A stretch of 43,867 nucleotides of DNA from an uncultured Bacteroidota bacterium (GTDB taxonomy: Bacteria; Bacteroidota; Bacteroidia; 2-12-FULL-35-15), in NCBI GenBank assembly GCA_903919535.1, contig CAIXIP010000084.1, forward strand, positions 1 through 43,867. The letters run 5' to 3'. Below, piece by piece: positions 27,257 to 35,479 of this stretch (its first letter is position 1; each line of letters starts with the position of its first letter). Position numbers and translations under genes: made by a program. The notes beneath the pieces are model-generated. The model was not told the origin of the DNA and made no database searches. It saw only the letters and a list, made by a program, of their open reading frames with translations.

Positions 27257-28054
27257 TTAGTTGATATTTTCTACGTTGCTATAAGCAGTAAATTTCTTTT
27301 CTCGACAGAATGCCATTAATGTAATTCCTAATTGCTCTGACAAATCAACAGCCAAGGATGATGGTGCTGAAACAGCTGCCAAAAAAGGGATGCCGGCTGT
27401 ATAACATTTATTTACAATTTCATAAGATATTCTTCCGCTTACTACCATGCATTTTGCATTTTGCATTTGTTTTTGAAACAGCAAGCTTCCTATAACTTTA
27501 TCAACCGCATTGTGACGACCAATATCTTCCTGAATTACCAAAAGGTTTCCGTCAATTGTAAAGGCAGCAGCTGCATGTGAGCCACCTGATTGTTTGAAAG
27601 TATTTTGAGCCAAATTCATTTTTTCAAACATTCTTCCAACTAGTTCGGAATCCAATTTTTCTTCTGCAATTATTTTTTTTGAATTAATTGATAATTCATC
27701 CAACTCTGATTTCCCACAAATTCCACATGACGAAACAGAAACAATGCTGCGCGAAATTTCCATTCCTTTTCCAACTTTTGCTGTTGGAATTGTAACATCG
27801 ACCTGATTTATAAAACCTTTTTCGCTTTTACCGATTATTGAAATAATTGGATCGGTGTCAATATCTACATAAACATTTTCAGAAAACAAAAGCCCACGCA
27901 CAAGCTCTTTTTCAGAGCCTGGCGTGCGCATTGTAATAGTAAATGGGGTATTGTTAATTGTTATTTTGAGCGATTCTTCTACAACAAGAATATCGTTTAC
28001 CTGAACAGATTTTCCTTCAGTATATTTTTGACCTTTATAAGAGGCTGTGCTCAT
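27257..28054 (-). CDS. fdhD: Formate dehydrogenase sulfurtransferase/chaperone FdhD
   Basis: FdhD moves sulfur from a cysteine desulfurase to the molybdenum or tungsten cofactor of formate dehydrogenase, which is required for activity. The 265-residue protein has the sulfur-transfer loop S-S-C110-G-I-C113-G, the core TPGSEKELVRGLL near residue 44, SGGSHAAAAF near 156, and the EDIGRHNAVDKVIG motif near 175 that binds cofactor or nucleotide. The length is normal. It starts one base after the fhs stop (TAA-A-ATG) and precedes the formate dehydrogenase subunits on the same strand, matching its role. Confidence 0.96.
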   Translation of the reverse strand: MSTASYKGQKYTEGKSVQVNDILVVEESLKITINNTPFTITMRTPGSEKELVRGLLFSENVYVDIDTDPIISIIGKSEKGFINQVDVTIPTAKVGKGMEISRSIVSVSSCGICGKSELDELSINSKKIIAEEKLDSELVGRMFEKMNLAQNTFKQSGGSHAAAAFTIDGNLLVIQEDIGRHNAVDKVIGSLLFQKQMQNAKCMVVSGRISYEIVNKCYTAGIPFLAAVSAPSSLAVDLSEQLGITLMAFCREKKFTAYSNVENIN

Positions 28055-28055
28055 T

Positions 28056-29735
28056 TTAGGAAAGTCCGGTTATTTTTCCGTTTGCATCAATATCCATTCC
28101 TTCAGACGCAGGCGTTTCAGGCAAGCCTGGCATACGCATCATTTCACCAAGGATTGGAATCACAAAACCTGCTCCAGCTGCAAATTCAAATTCTCGGACA
28201 GTTACACTAAAGTTTCGTGGTCGACCAATTTTTGATTCGTTATCTGATAAAGATTTTTGAGTTTTAGCCATACAAATAGGCAATTTGTCATAACCCAACG
28301 CATTAATTGTTTTTAGCCCTGAACGTGCTTTTGCTGAATATTCAACGCTATCGGCACCATAAATTTCGGTAGCGATAATTTTAATTTTTTCTTCGATTGA
28401 TAAGTTCCAATCGTATAAAGGTTTGAAATTATTTTCACCACTTTCAATTACTTTTACAACTGCTTTCGCAAGATCCGTTGTACCTGCCCCGCCTTTTGCC
28501 CAACACTCTGAAAGCACAGCATCAACACTATGTTTAGCGCATTCTGTTTTTATAAATTCTACTTCTTCTTTTGAATCACTTATAAAACTATTTATCGCAA
28601 CAACAGGTTTGATTCCAAATTTTAAAATATTTTCAATGTGTTTTTCAAGATTTTCAAATCCTTTTTTTACACGTTCTAAACTTGGTGTATTGTACTCTTC
28701 TTTTTTTGCACCACCATGATGACGCAATGCTCTTATTGTTGCAACCAAAACAACTGAATTTGGCTTTAGTCCTGCATAACCACATTTTATGTTCATGAAT
28801 TTTTCAGCACCTAAATCTGCACCAAAACCTGCTTCTGTAACAACATAATCAGCTAATGACAACCCCATTTTTGTGGCAATAATGGTATTTGTTCCTTGTG
28901 CAATATTTGCGAACGGACCACCATGAATAATTGCAGGATTACCTTCCAATGTCTGAACAAGATTTGGCTTAATAGCATCTTTCAATAAAATAGCCATGGC
29001 ACCTTCTGCTTTTAAATCACGTGCGAATATTGGTTTTTTATCAAATGTATATCCAACAAAAATATTTCCAAGCTTAACTTTTAAATCTTCAATATTTTTC
29101 GACATACATAAAATCGCCATTACTTCGGATGCAGGTGTAATGTTAAATCCGTCCTGACGTGGAGTACCATTGGTTGTTCCACCTAGTCCGATTACAATAT
29201 TTCGCAATGCGCGGTCATTCATATCCATTACTCGTTTCCAAACAACTGTTCTTGCATCTATGTTTAGGTTTCGAGTTTTGTTTTGAATATTATTATCTAT
29301 AAGTGCTGCCAATAAATTATTTGCTTTTTCGATAGCAGAAAAATCTCCTGTGAAATGCAAATTAATATCTTCCATCGGAATTACCTGGGAATATCCACCA
29401 CCGGCAGCACCACCTTTTATTCCGAAAACAGGCCCAAGAGATGGTTCGCGAAGAACTACAGCCGTTTTCTTGCCGATAATGTTTAAGCCTTCAGTTAAAC
29501 CAATTGAGGTAGTCGTTTTTCCTTCTCCAGCTGGAGTTGGACTGATAGCTGTTACTAACACCAATTTATGTTTTTTAATTTTTTCTTCATCAATTAATGA
29601 TAAAGGAAGTTTTGCCTTGTATTTACCAAAATGCTCAAGGTCATCAACAGCAATACCTAATTTACTTGCTATTTCATTAATGTGTTTGATGGTTGCATTT
29701 TGTGCAATATCTAAATCTGATGGAACGGTACTCAT
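28056..29735 (-). CDS. fhs: Formate--tetrahydrofolate ligase
   Basis: Fhs makes 10-formyl-tetrahydrofolate from formate, ATP and tetrahydrofolate; the reaction is reversible and can yield ATP. The 559-residue protein shows the ATP loop TPAGEGKTTTSIGL near residue 68, followed by LREPSLGPVFGIKGGAAGGGYSQV-type motif (about 97-120), HFTGDF near 130, and the C-terminal MPGLPETPASEGMDID segment. It is the first gene of the formate block, with a clear Shine-Dalgarno sequence. Two weak promoter candidates lie upstream on the minus strand: TTG-N17-CACTTTTG and TTTG-N21-GATATTTG. Coupling with fdhD and the dehydrogenase links formate to the folate C1 pool. Confidence 0.97.
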   Translation of the reverse strand: MSTVPSDLDIAQNATIKHINEIASKLGIAVDDLEHFGKYKAKLPLSLIDEEKIKKHKLVLVTAISPTPAGEGKTTTSIGLTEGLNIIGKKTAVVLREPSLGPVFGIKGGAAGGGYSQVIPMEDINLHFTGDFSAIEKANNLLAALIDNNIQNKTRNLNIDARTVVWKRVMDMNDRALRNIVIGLGGTTNGTPRQDGFNITPASEVMAILCMSKNIEDLKVKLGNIFVGYTFDKKPIFARDLKAEGAMAILLKDAIKPNLVQTLEGNPAIIHGGPFANIAQGTNTIIATKMGLSLADYVVTEAGFGADLGAEKFMNIKCGYAGLKPNSVVLVATIRALRHHGGAKKEEYNTPSLERVKKGFENLEKHIENILKFGIKPVVAINSFISDSKEEVEFIKTECAKHSVDAVLSECWAKGGAGTTDLAKAVVKVIESGENNFKPLYDWNLSIEEKIKIIATEIYGADSVEYSAKARSGLKTINALGYDKLPICMAKTQKSLSDNESKIGRPRNFSVTVREFEFAAGAGFVIPILGEMMRMPGLPETPASEGMDIDANGKITGLS

Positions 29736-29745
29736 AGTGATTGGT

Positions 29746-29751
29746 CTCCTT
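29746..29751 (-). promoter_or_regulatory. Shine-Dalgarno sequence for fhs
   Basis: AAGGAG on the minus strand lies 10 bases before the fhs ATG. It is one of only three clear Shine-Dalgarno motifs I found in the window. It has no upstream gene in the same transcript, unlike the other two. Confidence 0.65.
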
Positions 29752-29812
29752 TTAGTTTTTAAGGGTTAGGTTATTAAATCAAAAGTGAATAAAAAGAATG
29801 GAATCAATTATG

Positions 29813-29836
29813 ACAAATATCAGTATTTCTATTTGT
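29813..29836. repeat. Small inverted repeat upstream of fhs
   Basis: ACAAATA (29813-29819) and TATTTGT (29830-29836) form a 7-bp inverted repeat with a 10-base spacer; a further ACAAAT occurs at 29842-29847. It overlaps a weak promoter candidate for fhs in the 258-base divergent gap before efp, so it could be an operator. AT-rich inverted repeats also arise by chance. Confidence 0.3.
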
Positions 29837-29923
29837 GAGATACAAATCTTATTTACGTTATATTTATTATTCGACAAGGGTACTTTCCCAATCAATAAAA
29901 CGAAAGAAAGAGGTTGCTTTTCA

Positions 29924-29954
29924 TTTGCATTTAAACCCATAAATCATATATTTG
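29924..29954 (+). promoter_or_regulatory. Bacteroidota promoter of efp (TTTG-N19-TATATTTG)
   Basis: TTTG at 29924-29927 and TATATTTG at 29947-29954 are 19 bases apart, an exact consensus match. The start codon of efp follows 39 bases after the -7 box, giving a short leader. Confidence 0.85.
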
Positions 29955-29993
29955 CATTCCAATATAAAATTCATAAATTAAAATATCAATATA

Positions 29994-30554
29994 ATGGCAA
30001 ACTCAGGAGATATAAATGTAGGTTCAGTAATTCGTTTTAATGGTGACCTTTGTAAAATAGAAGAATATCAGCACCGTACACCAGGTAATTTGCGTGCCTT
30101 TTATCAAGCTCGAATGCGCAATTTAAAGAACGGGAAAATTGTTGAAAATCGTTTTCGTGCAGGTGAAGCAGTTGAAGTAGTTCGTGTTGAATACAAACAA
30201 ATGCAATATATTTTTCCAGAAGGAGACTTTATTGTTGTGATGGATAATGAATCATTTGAACAAGTTTATGTTCCCGCTTTTTTATTCGGAGATTCAATTA
30301 AATTTTTGAAAGAAGGAATGGAAGTAAAAGTTTCATTTGAAGGAGATGAGCCCATTTTAGCTGAAGGTCCAACATTTGTTGAACTTGTAATTACATATGC
30401 TGAGCCTGGTGTAAAGGGAGATACGGCTACTAACACATTAAAACCTGCAACTATGGAAACAGGTGCAATTGTTAACGTTCCCTTATTTGTGAATGAAGGC
30501 GAAAAAATAAAAATAGACACACGCACCAATTCTTATGTGGAGCGTGTAAAATAA
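29994..30554 (+). CDS. efp: Translation elongation factor P
   Basis: EF-P binds the ribosome between the P and E sites and relieves stalling at polyproline stretches. The 186-residue protein has the N-terminal KOW-like domain with the loop EYQHRTPGNLRAFYQARMR near residue 23, where the tip residue (R33-L-R type context, PGNLRAF) replaces the modified lysine of E. coli-type EF-P, followed by two OB domains ending in the signature KIDTRTNSYVERVK. It has its own consensus promoter and a terminator directly downstream, so it is a single-gene transcript. Confidence 0.96.
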   Translation: MANSGDINVGSVIRFNGDLCKIEEYQHRTPGNLRAFYQARMRNLKNGKIVENRFRAGEAVEVVRVEYKQMQYIFPEGDFIVVMDNESFEQVYVPAFLFGDSIKFLKEGMEVKVSFEGDEPILAEGPTFVELVITYAEPGVKGDTATNTLKPATMETGAIVNVPLFVNEGEKIKIDTRTNSYVERVK

Positions 30555-30572
30555 TATCACCGAATGATCTTT

Positions 30573-30611
30573 AAAAAACGCCCCAGCAACAATATTGATG
30601 GGGCGTTTTTT
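30573..30611 (+). terminator. Rho-independent terminator after efp
   Basis: AAAAAACGCCCC and GGGGCGTTTTTT form a 12-bp perfect stem around a 15-base loop. It starts 18 bases after the efp stop. The loop and 3' arm overlap the promoter of the next gene. Confidence 0.92.
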
Positions 30612-30625
30612 AATCCTTATCTTTG
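30595..30625 (+). promoter_or_regulatory. Promoter of the LpxD-like gene (TTG-N20-TATCTTTG)
   Basis: TTG at 30595-30597 lies in the loop of the efp terminator and TATCTTTG at 30618-30625 lies just after its T run, with a 20-base spacer. The ATG follows 29 bases after the -7 box. The arrangement lets the next gene start exactly where the efp transcript ends. Confidence 0.75.
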
Positions 30626-30654
30626 CATCCCATTAACAAACAATTACTAAACAA

Positions 30655-31587
30655 ATGAAATTATTAAGCCCACATAAACTAAAAGATATAGCTTCCATAA
30701 TTAATTGTGAATTCGATGGAGATGCCAACCACCTAATAAGTGGTTTAAATGAAATTCATATGGTTGAAGAAGGTGATATTGTATTTGTTGATCACCCTAA
30801 ATATTATACAAAAGCACTTGAATCAAAAGCTACAACTATTTTAATAAATAAAAAAGTTGAATGCCCAAAAGGAAAGGCTTTATTGATCTCTGAAGATCCT
30901 TTCACTGATTACAATAAATTAGTACGTCATTTTCAACCAATAAATTATTCACAAAAACAAATAAGCGATTCTGCTAAAGTTGGCACGAATAGCGTTATCA
31001 TGCCAGGTGTTTATCTAGGCAACAATGTTTCTATCGGAAACAATTGTGTTCTTCATCCTAATGTAGTTATTTACGACAATTGTCAATTAGGTAATAATGT
31101 GATAATTCATGCCGGCACTGTGATTGGCGCTGATGCTTTTTATTATAAAAAACGTGCTGCATTTTTTGACAAAATGATTTCTTGTGGCAGAGTAATTATT
31201 CATGATGACGTTGAAATTGGTGCTCTTTGCACAATTGATAAAGGAGTATCTGGTGACACCATAATTGGTGCAGGAACAAAAATCGATAATCATGTTCAGA
31301 TTGGGCATGATACCCAAGTTGGGAAAATGTGTTTAATGGCTTCCCATGTTGGTGTTGCAGGTGTTGTAACAATTGAAGATGGCGTAACATTATGGGGGCA
31401 AGCAGGAGTAAGAAGTGATGTAAGACTTGGAAAAGGATCAGTATTATTGGCTCAAGCAGGATTAGGAGAAGATATTCCAGAAGGAAAAACTTATTTTGGC
31501 TCTCCTGCAGGTGAAGCTAGAGGCAAAATGAAAGAAGTAGCAGCCCTTAAAATGTTACCTGAATTAATAAAAAAAATGAATGAATAA
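30655..31587 (+). CDS. LpxD-like UDP-3-O-acyl-glucosamine N-acyltransferase
   Basis: LpxD adds the N-linked hydroxyacyl chain to UDP-3-O-acylglucosamine in lipid A synthesis, in the cytoplasm. The 310-residue protein has an N-terminal substrate-binding domain (ISGLNEIHMVEEGDIVF, residues about 29-45) and a left-handed beta-helix of hexapeptide repeats from about residue 100 to 260, with the probable active-site segment KIDNHVQIGHD. The expected LpxD is about 340 residues; this one is shorter and lacks the usual C-terminal helix pair. It is not linked to lpxC, lpxA or fabZ here, so it may be a second, divergent copy with a different acceptor; Bacteroidota genomes often have more than one. Confidence 0.8.
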   Translation: MKLLSPHKLKDIASIINCEFDGDANHLISGLNEIHMVEEGDIVFVDHPKYYTKALESKATTILINKKVECPKGKALLISEDPFTDYNKLVRHFQPINYSQKQISDSAKVGTNSVIMPGVYLGNNVSIGNNCVLHPNVVIYDNCQLGNNVIIHAGTVIGADAFYYKKRAAFFDKMISCGRVIIHDDVEIGALCTIDKGVSGDTIIGAGTKIDNHVQIGHDTQVGKMCLMASHVGVAGVVTIEDGVTLWGQAGVRSDVRLGKGSVLLAQAGLGEDIPEGKTYFGSPAGEARGKMKEVAALKMLPELIKKMNE

Positions 31588-31673
31588 TAAAGATTCGGAA
31601 GATTGATCAATTTGAATTTTTGTTTCCACTTATAAATTCAAACCAATTTTATTTTTCTCGATTCAAATTAGCA

Positions 31674-32894
31674 ATGGCAATACAAGCAAATAATAATTCT
31701 TCAAAACCTATTAAGGATATCAAACTTAATTCCCTTTTGGAGATCACCAAAGCTATCAACCATAATTTTTCTACTGAACAAATTCTCGCAATTTTTAAAG
31801 AGGTTCTTGAAACACAATTAAATATCGGGAAACTCGTATTATTCAGCCACAATAATGGATGGAAATGCATTTTAAAATATGGCGTTGGAGACGAATACAA
31901 TGACATAGATGTTGAGCGAGATCTTTCACCAATTGATGAGATAGGGACAATAAATTTTTCGAAGAAAACACTAAATAAATCATTTGAAATTGTAATTCCT
32001 GTTTTTCATAAATCTCAAGCGTTAGCTTATTTACTTATTGGCGACCTGGAAGACAAAATGGAAGTAAGTCCTGCTATTAAGCATTTACCATTTGTCCAGA
32101 CCCTAACCAGTATAATAGTTGTTGCTATTGAGAATAAAAAATTAGCTAAAGAAAATATTCGTCAGGCCGCGATCAAAAAAGAATTGGAGTTAGCATCTGA
32201 AATGCAGTCTATGCTATTTCCTTCTTCACTACCAAATGATAAGAAACTGGACGTTGCAGCTTATTATTTGCCCCATCAGCAAGTAGGCGGGGATTACTAT
32301 GATTTTATCTGGCTGAATGAAAATGAATGCGCCTTTTGTGTTGCTGATGTTTCCGGCAAAGGCATTGCAGCTGCGCTGCTAATGTCGAATTTTCAAGCAA
32401 ACCTTCGAGTTTTATTTAATCATACTTCCTCTTTAACAGAGCTTGTTCGTGAATTGAACTCTAAAGTTATGGCGAGTGCGAAAGGTGAAAAATTCATTAC
32501 ATTATTCATTGCAAAATATAATTTAGTTACTCGTACCTTGACATACATAAATGCTGCGCATAACCCACCATTACTAGCAACGGGGAATTTTATCAGCACG
32601 TTAAAAATTGGATGTACTGGTTTAGGAATGTTTGACGAGATCGTAAAAATAAAAGAAGGCATCGTCAATATTACTCCTGAGTCAAGAATAATTTGCTATA
32701 CAGATGGACTTGTTGAATTAGAAAATGATAGTAAAGAAGACTTTGGAATTGAAGGGTTAAAAGACCTTGTAAGAAACAATTCTGACTTAAATATGAATAG
32801 CTTAAATAAGTTAATTATGGAAACCTTAATTAACTATAAACAGAAGCAACCATATATTGATGATATTGCTTTGTTTAGCTTAAGAATGCATTAA
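31674..32894 (+). CDS. SpoIIE/RsbU-type PP2C serine phosphatase with GAF-like N-terminus
   Basis: The 406-residue protein has an N-terminal sensor-like region of about 160 residues resembling a GAF domain (LLEITKAINHNFSTEQILAI at its start), a short helical linker (KKELELASEMQSMLFP), and a PP2C-type phosphatase domain with the metal-binding aspartates in VGGDYYDF (D207, D210) and ADVSGKG (D225), then NAAHNPPLL and YTDGLVE. Such phosphatases usually act on phosphorylated anti-sigma antagonists, but no partner gene is adjacent. The ATG at 31674 is preferred over an in-frame TTG at 31620. Its TAA overlaps that of the convergent ligase gene. Confidence 0.9.
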   Translation: MAIQANNNSSKPIKDIKLNSLLEITKAINHNFSTEQILAIFKEVLETQLNIGKLVLFSHNNGWKCILKYGVGDEYNDIDVERDLSPIDEIGTINFSKKTLNKSFEIVIPVFHKSQALAYLLIGDLEDKMEVSPAIKHLPFVQTLTSIIVVAIENKKLAKENIRQAAIKKELELASEMQSMLFPSSLPNDKKLDVAAYYLPHQQVGGDYYDFIWLNENECAFCVADVSGKGIAAALLMSNFQANLRVLFNHTSSLTELVRELNSKVMASAKGEKFITLFIAKYNLVTRTLTYINAAHNPPLLATGNFISTLKIGCTGLGMFDEIVKIKEGIVNITPESRIICYTDGLVELENDSKEDFGIEGLKDLVRNNSDLNMNSLNKLIMETLINYKQKQPYIDDIALFSLRMH

Positions 32895-34333
32895 TTTTCT
32901 GTAATGCTTTTTTCCTCACCTCTGTCTTTATGATAAATATCTATTGCAACAATCATTGCAATAAAACCCCAAAATGGGACAGACGCTTTATCTGTATCCA
33001 AGAAATTATTTAAAGCACCATGAACAATATAGGTAACAAGTCCAAGAATAGTAACTAATAAAAGTTTCTTCATTTCATAATCTTTTATGGAATAATACAA
33101 CCTAAATGCAGTGGATAAAACAGTTAGTAGAATGGCAATAAAAGTTATCGGACCTAGCAATCCTGACTCACTTAATGGACCAAGGTATTCACTATGTGCA
33201 TTTCCCTTATCTCCTTTATTAGTACTAATTATTGTTTTCTCACTAGCGTGTTGGAAAGGAGCATACTGAAAACTATATGTACCAGGACCATATCCTAATA
33301 TTGGTTTGGTTTCAAACATCCGCAATGCACAACTCCAACGATTCAAACGCTCAACGTTTGATGCATCTGTAGAAATATTAGAGATTGATTCAATATGTTT
33401 ATTAAAATCCTGAGATGCATCTTGGCGATTCGATTCGAGCTTTAAAATTATATCAGCTCGAAAAACAAAAACCAGAATAATAACTACTGTTAACCCATAC
33501 ATTAAAGTGCGGAATTTAATACGAAGTAATAATATAATGTATACAATAAGTGCAACAGCTAAACTTAACCAAGCAGCTCGTGTATAGGAAAAAATTAAAG
33601 CAACAATAAAAACAATAAAAAACAATATTGCTGTTATGCGGACCCGGAGTGAGTATTTTTTGTTTAGAGTAAAAAACAAAAGCACAGGAAAAAACATTGC
33701 AAGCATTGCACCATATATTGTATGATCATTGTAAAATGGGGACATTACATAATTTGCAGGCTGTTCTCCAAAATCTAATAAATAGTGATTATATAAGGTG
33801 TAAAAAATAATTAATGTGAAAGGGATTATATATAGCCAAATATATTTTTTAATGTTTGAGTAGTTTTTAAATAATTGCGTGCAGAGGAAATAAAAAACAA
33901 TAACGAACCACAAGCGCGACAATAAAAATTTAAATGAAACAACTGGCATTTGACTAGTAATACTAGTAATTAGAATCCAAACCAAGTTTAAGATAATGGC
34001 AATCGTAATTGGATGATTCATTAATTTTGTGTCGATAGAACTATGATTGATCTGCTTCAAAATAAAGATCATCATAATTCCAAATATTATTGGCTCTGTT
34101 GGTAAGCTCAAGCCAAAGCCTTCATCAAAATTTTGAAGATTAACAGCCAAAGGTGTTAAAAAAACAACAAGTAAAATAAGTTTATCCAAGGAAAATATGG
34201 CAAGGAGCACTATTAATAATGCAGCCGGAAATAAATTAAAATAATAATAATTGTAGTATATACAGGTGGCATTAATTAAGATAAATGCAACACTCAAAAT
34301 ATAAACCCAAATTATGTTTTTCTTCTCTAACAA
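32891..34333 (-). CDS. O-antigen ligase/polymerase family membrane protein (Wzy_C)
   Basis: The 480-residue protein has about twelve hydrophobic segments and one large periplasmic loop (about residues 300-390) containing GYGPGTYSFQYAPF and NAHSEYLGPLSESGLLG, the signature of the RfaL/Wzy_C family. Members either ligate O-polysaccharide to lipid A core or polymerise repeat units; sequence alone does not tell which. The histidine in NAHSEYL is conserved in the family. It starts 12 bases after the downstream Wzz gene and is probably cotranscribed with it. The last bases overlap the end of the convergent phosphatase gene. Confidence 0.9.
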   Translation of the reverse strand: MLEKKNIIWVYILSVAFILINATCIYYNYYYFNLFPAALLIVLLAIFSLDKLILLVVFLTPLAVNLQNFDEGFGLSLPTEPIIFGIMMIFILKQINHSSIDTKLMNHPITIAIILNLVWILITSITSQMPVVSFKFLLSRLWFVIVFYFLCTQLFKNYSNIKKYIWLYIIPFTLIIFYTLYNHYLLDFGEQPANYVMSPFYNDHTIYGAMLAMFFPVLLFFTLNKKYSLRVRITAILFFIVFIVALIFSYTRAAWLSLAVALIVYIILLLRIKFRTLMYGLTVVIILVFVFRADIILKLESNRQDASQDFNKHIESISNISTDASNVERLNRWSCALRMFETKPILGYGPGTYSFQYAPFQHASEKTIISTNKGDKGNAHSEYLGPLSESGLLGPITFIAILLTVLSTAFRLYYSIKDYEMKKLLLVTILGLVTYIVHGALNNFLDTDKASVPFWGFIAMIVAIDIYHKDRGEEKSITEN

Positions 34334-34345
34334 TTTTTTAAAAAA

Positions 34346-35302
34346 TTACTGAATTATTCTTTTTCTGTAATCGCGTGCAACAAGAAGCAAATATAAAAAC
34401 AGGTTGGTAGAAACCAATGAAATTAAAACAATTAACCAACGTACAGGATAATCCTTTTTATCTGACGGGTATGGAGCAGTAACAATACTTGTATAAGTAA
34501 GCTCCTTATTCATATCCTTCCAAACATTATCATATTCTATTTTAATAGTATTGTAAGCTGATAAGGAGGAATTATAATAAGCCATTTTTTCATAATATTC
34601 TCCTCCTTTTTCTTCTAAATTTCGCATCATTACATCAAGATCTTTAAGATTTCCACTTCCCTTTCCGCTACTTAAAACTTTAACATATCCTTTAATTACT
34701 TCTTTTGCCTGAGTTCCATAATCCAAAATCTGATACTTCACACGTAATTCTACAAGATCTGCATTTAAAGAATCTAACTGACGCTTTTTCAAATTCAATT
34801 GATTTGCTTCAACAACTAATACCTCTTGTGTTTTTTCTCGCTGTAAATTACGAGCCTTAAGATTCAGAGCATTTATAATTTCATTTACCATATCACAAGC
34901 AACTTGTGGGTCTGAATCCATTGCCTTTATTTCTACAGATTGATATTTTGTTGCACTAGTAAAAATGTTGGATTCATACATTTTAATTAATGCTGCACGA
35001 TATGATTTTGCCGTAGAATCAATCTCGTATCGTTCTATTAAGTTAAACTTTTTGATAATATGATTTCGGATGTCTGCGGATTCCAATAGCTGAATCATCT
35101 GCTCTGACTGACTCTCACCTGAATATGGAGTAATGTTAGATGGGTAAACAATTGCAAATGATTTATATTTTGGCTTAATAAAAAATTCGTTAGAAAAAAT
35201 TACTGCACAGACTACTGCAATAACAGAAACAACTACAAATTGTTTTTTCCAGGTTACGAGTAGTTGTAAAAAATAAAAATTACTTTTAGTGTATTCTTCC
35301 AT
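34346..35302 (-). CDS. Wzz-type polysaccharide chain-length regulator (second copy)
   Basis: This 318-residue protein has the Wzz topology: a membrane helix near residues 21-40, a periplasmic region with predicted coiled coil (about 165-245), and a second membrane helix near residues 288-307 after the YPVRWLIVLISL motif. It resembles the gene just upstream and shares its YP(S/A)(D/E)KK-YPVRWLIVL segment, so the two are paralogs. Wzz proteins set O-antigen or capsule chain length; no kinase domain is present. The ATG (35300-35302) is a natural start, yet the frame is open for 59 further codons up to the TGA of the upstream paralog. Confidence 0.85.
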   Translation of the reverse strand: MEEYTKSNFYFLQLLVTWKKQFVVVSVIAVVCAVIFSNEFFIKPKYKSFAIVYPSNITPYSGESQSEQMIQLLESADIRNHIIKKFNLIERYEIDSTAKSYRAALIKMYESNIFTSATKYQSVEIKAMDSDPQVACDMVNEIINALNLKARNLQREKTQEVLVVEANQLNLKKRQLDSLNADLVELRVKYQILDYGTQAKEVIKGYVKVLSSGKGSGNLKDLDVMMRNLEEKGGEYYEKMAYYNSSLSAYNTIKIEYDNVWKDMNKELTYTSIVTAPYPSDKKDYPVRWLIVLISLVSTNLFLYLLLVARDYRKRIIQ

Positions 35303-35479
35303 TTTATTAGGTGTTACTTTGTCGACAATTTTATTTGGTATTACTCTATCCTCAATGATAGTTGATGTTTCTTTTTTATCGACAATTTTATTTGGTATTA
35401 TATTGTCAATTATTGTTAATGCCTTATTCCATGTGTTACTTGCATTCGTAAAATTAAAATCAGGGTTTGGACCTTGCAG
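35303..35479 (-). other. 59 open codons joining two Wzz genes in one frame
   Basis: Between the TGA of the upstream Wzz gene (35480-35482) and the ATG of the next (35300-35302) the same frame has no stop. Its translation starts LQGPNPDFNFTNASNTW and is hydrophilic. It contains a perfect 22-bp direct repeat (35322-35343 and 35379-35400, a 57-bp period) encoding IPNKIVD twice, and a third degenerate TPNK just before the ATG. Both membrane termini are cytosolic in Wzz, so a linker here would fit topology. No start codon is in frame inside it. Confidence 0.7.

Noticed and set aside
29798-30040. Possible 80-residue gene in the fhs-efp gap
   Set aside because: It overlaps the efp promoter and start in another frame, and the residues resemble no protein family.
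31620-31673. TTG start adding 18 residues to the PP2C phosphatase
   Set aside because: The added residues look like translated intergenic sequence, and ATG 31674 is the first ATG in frame.
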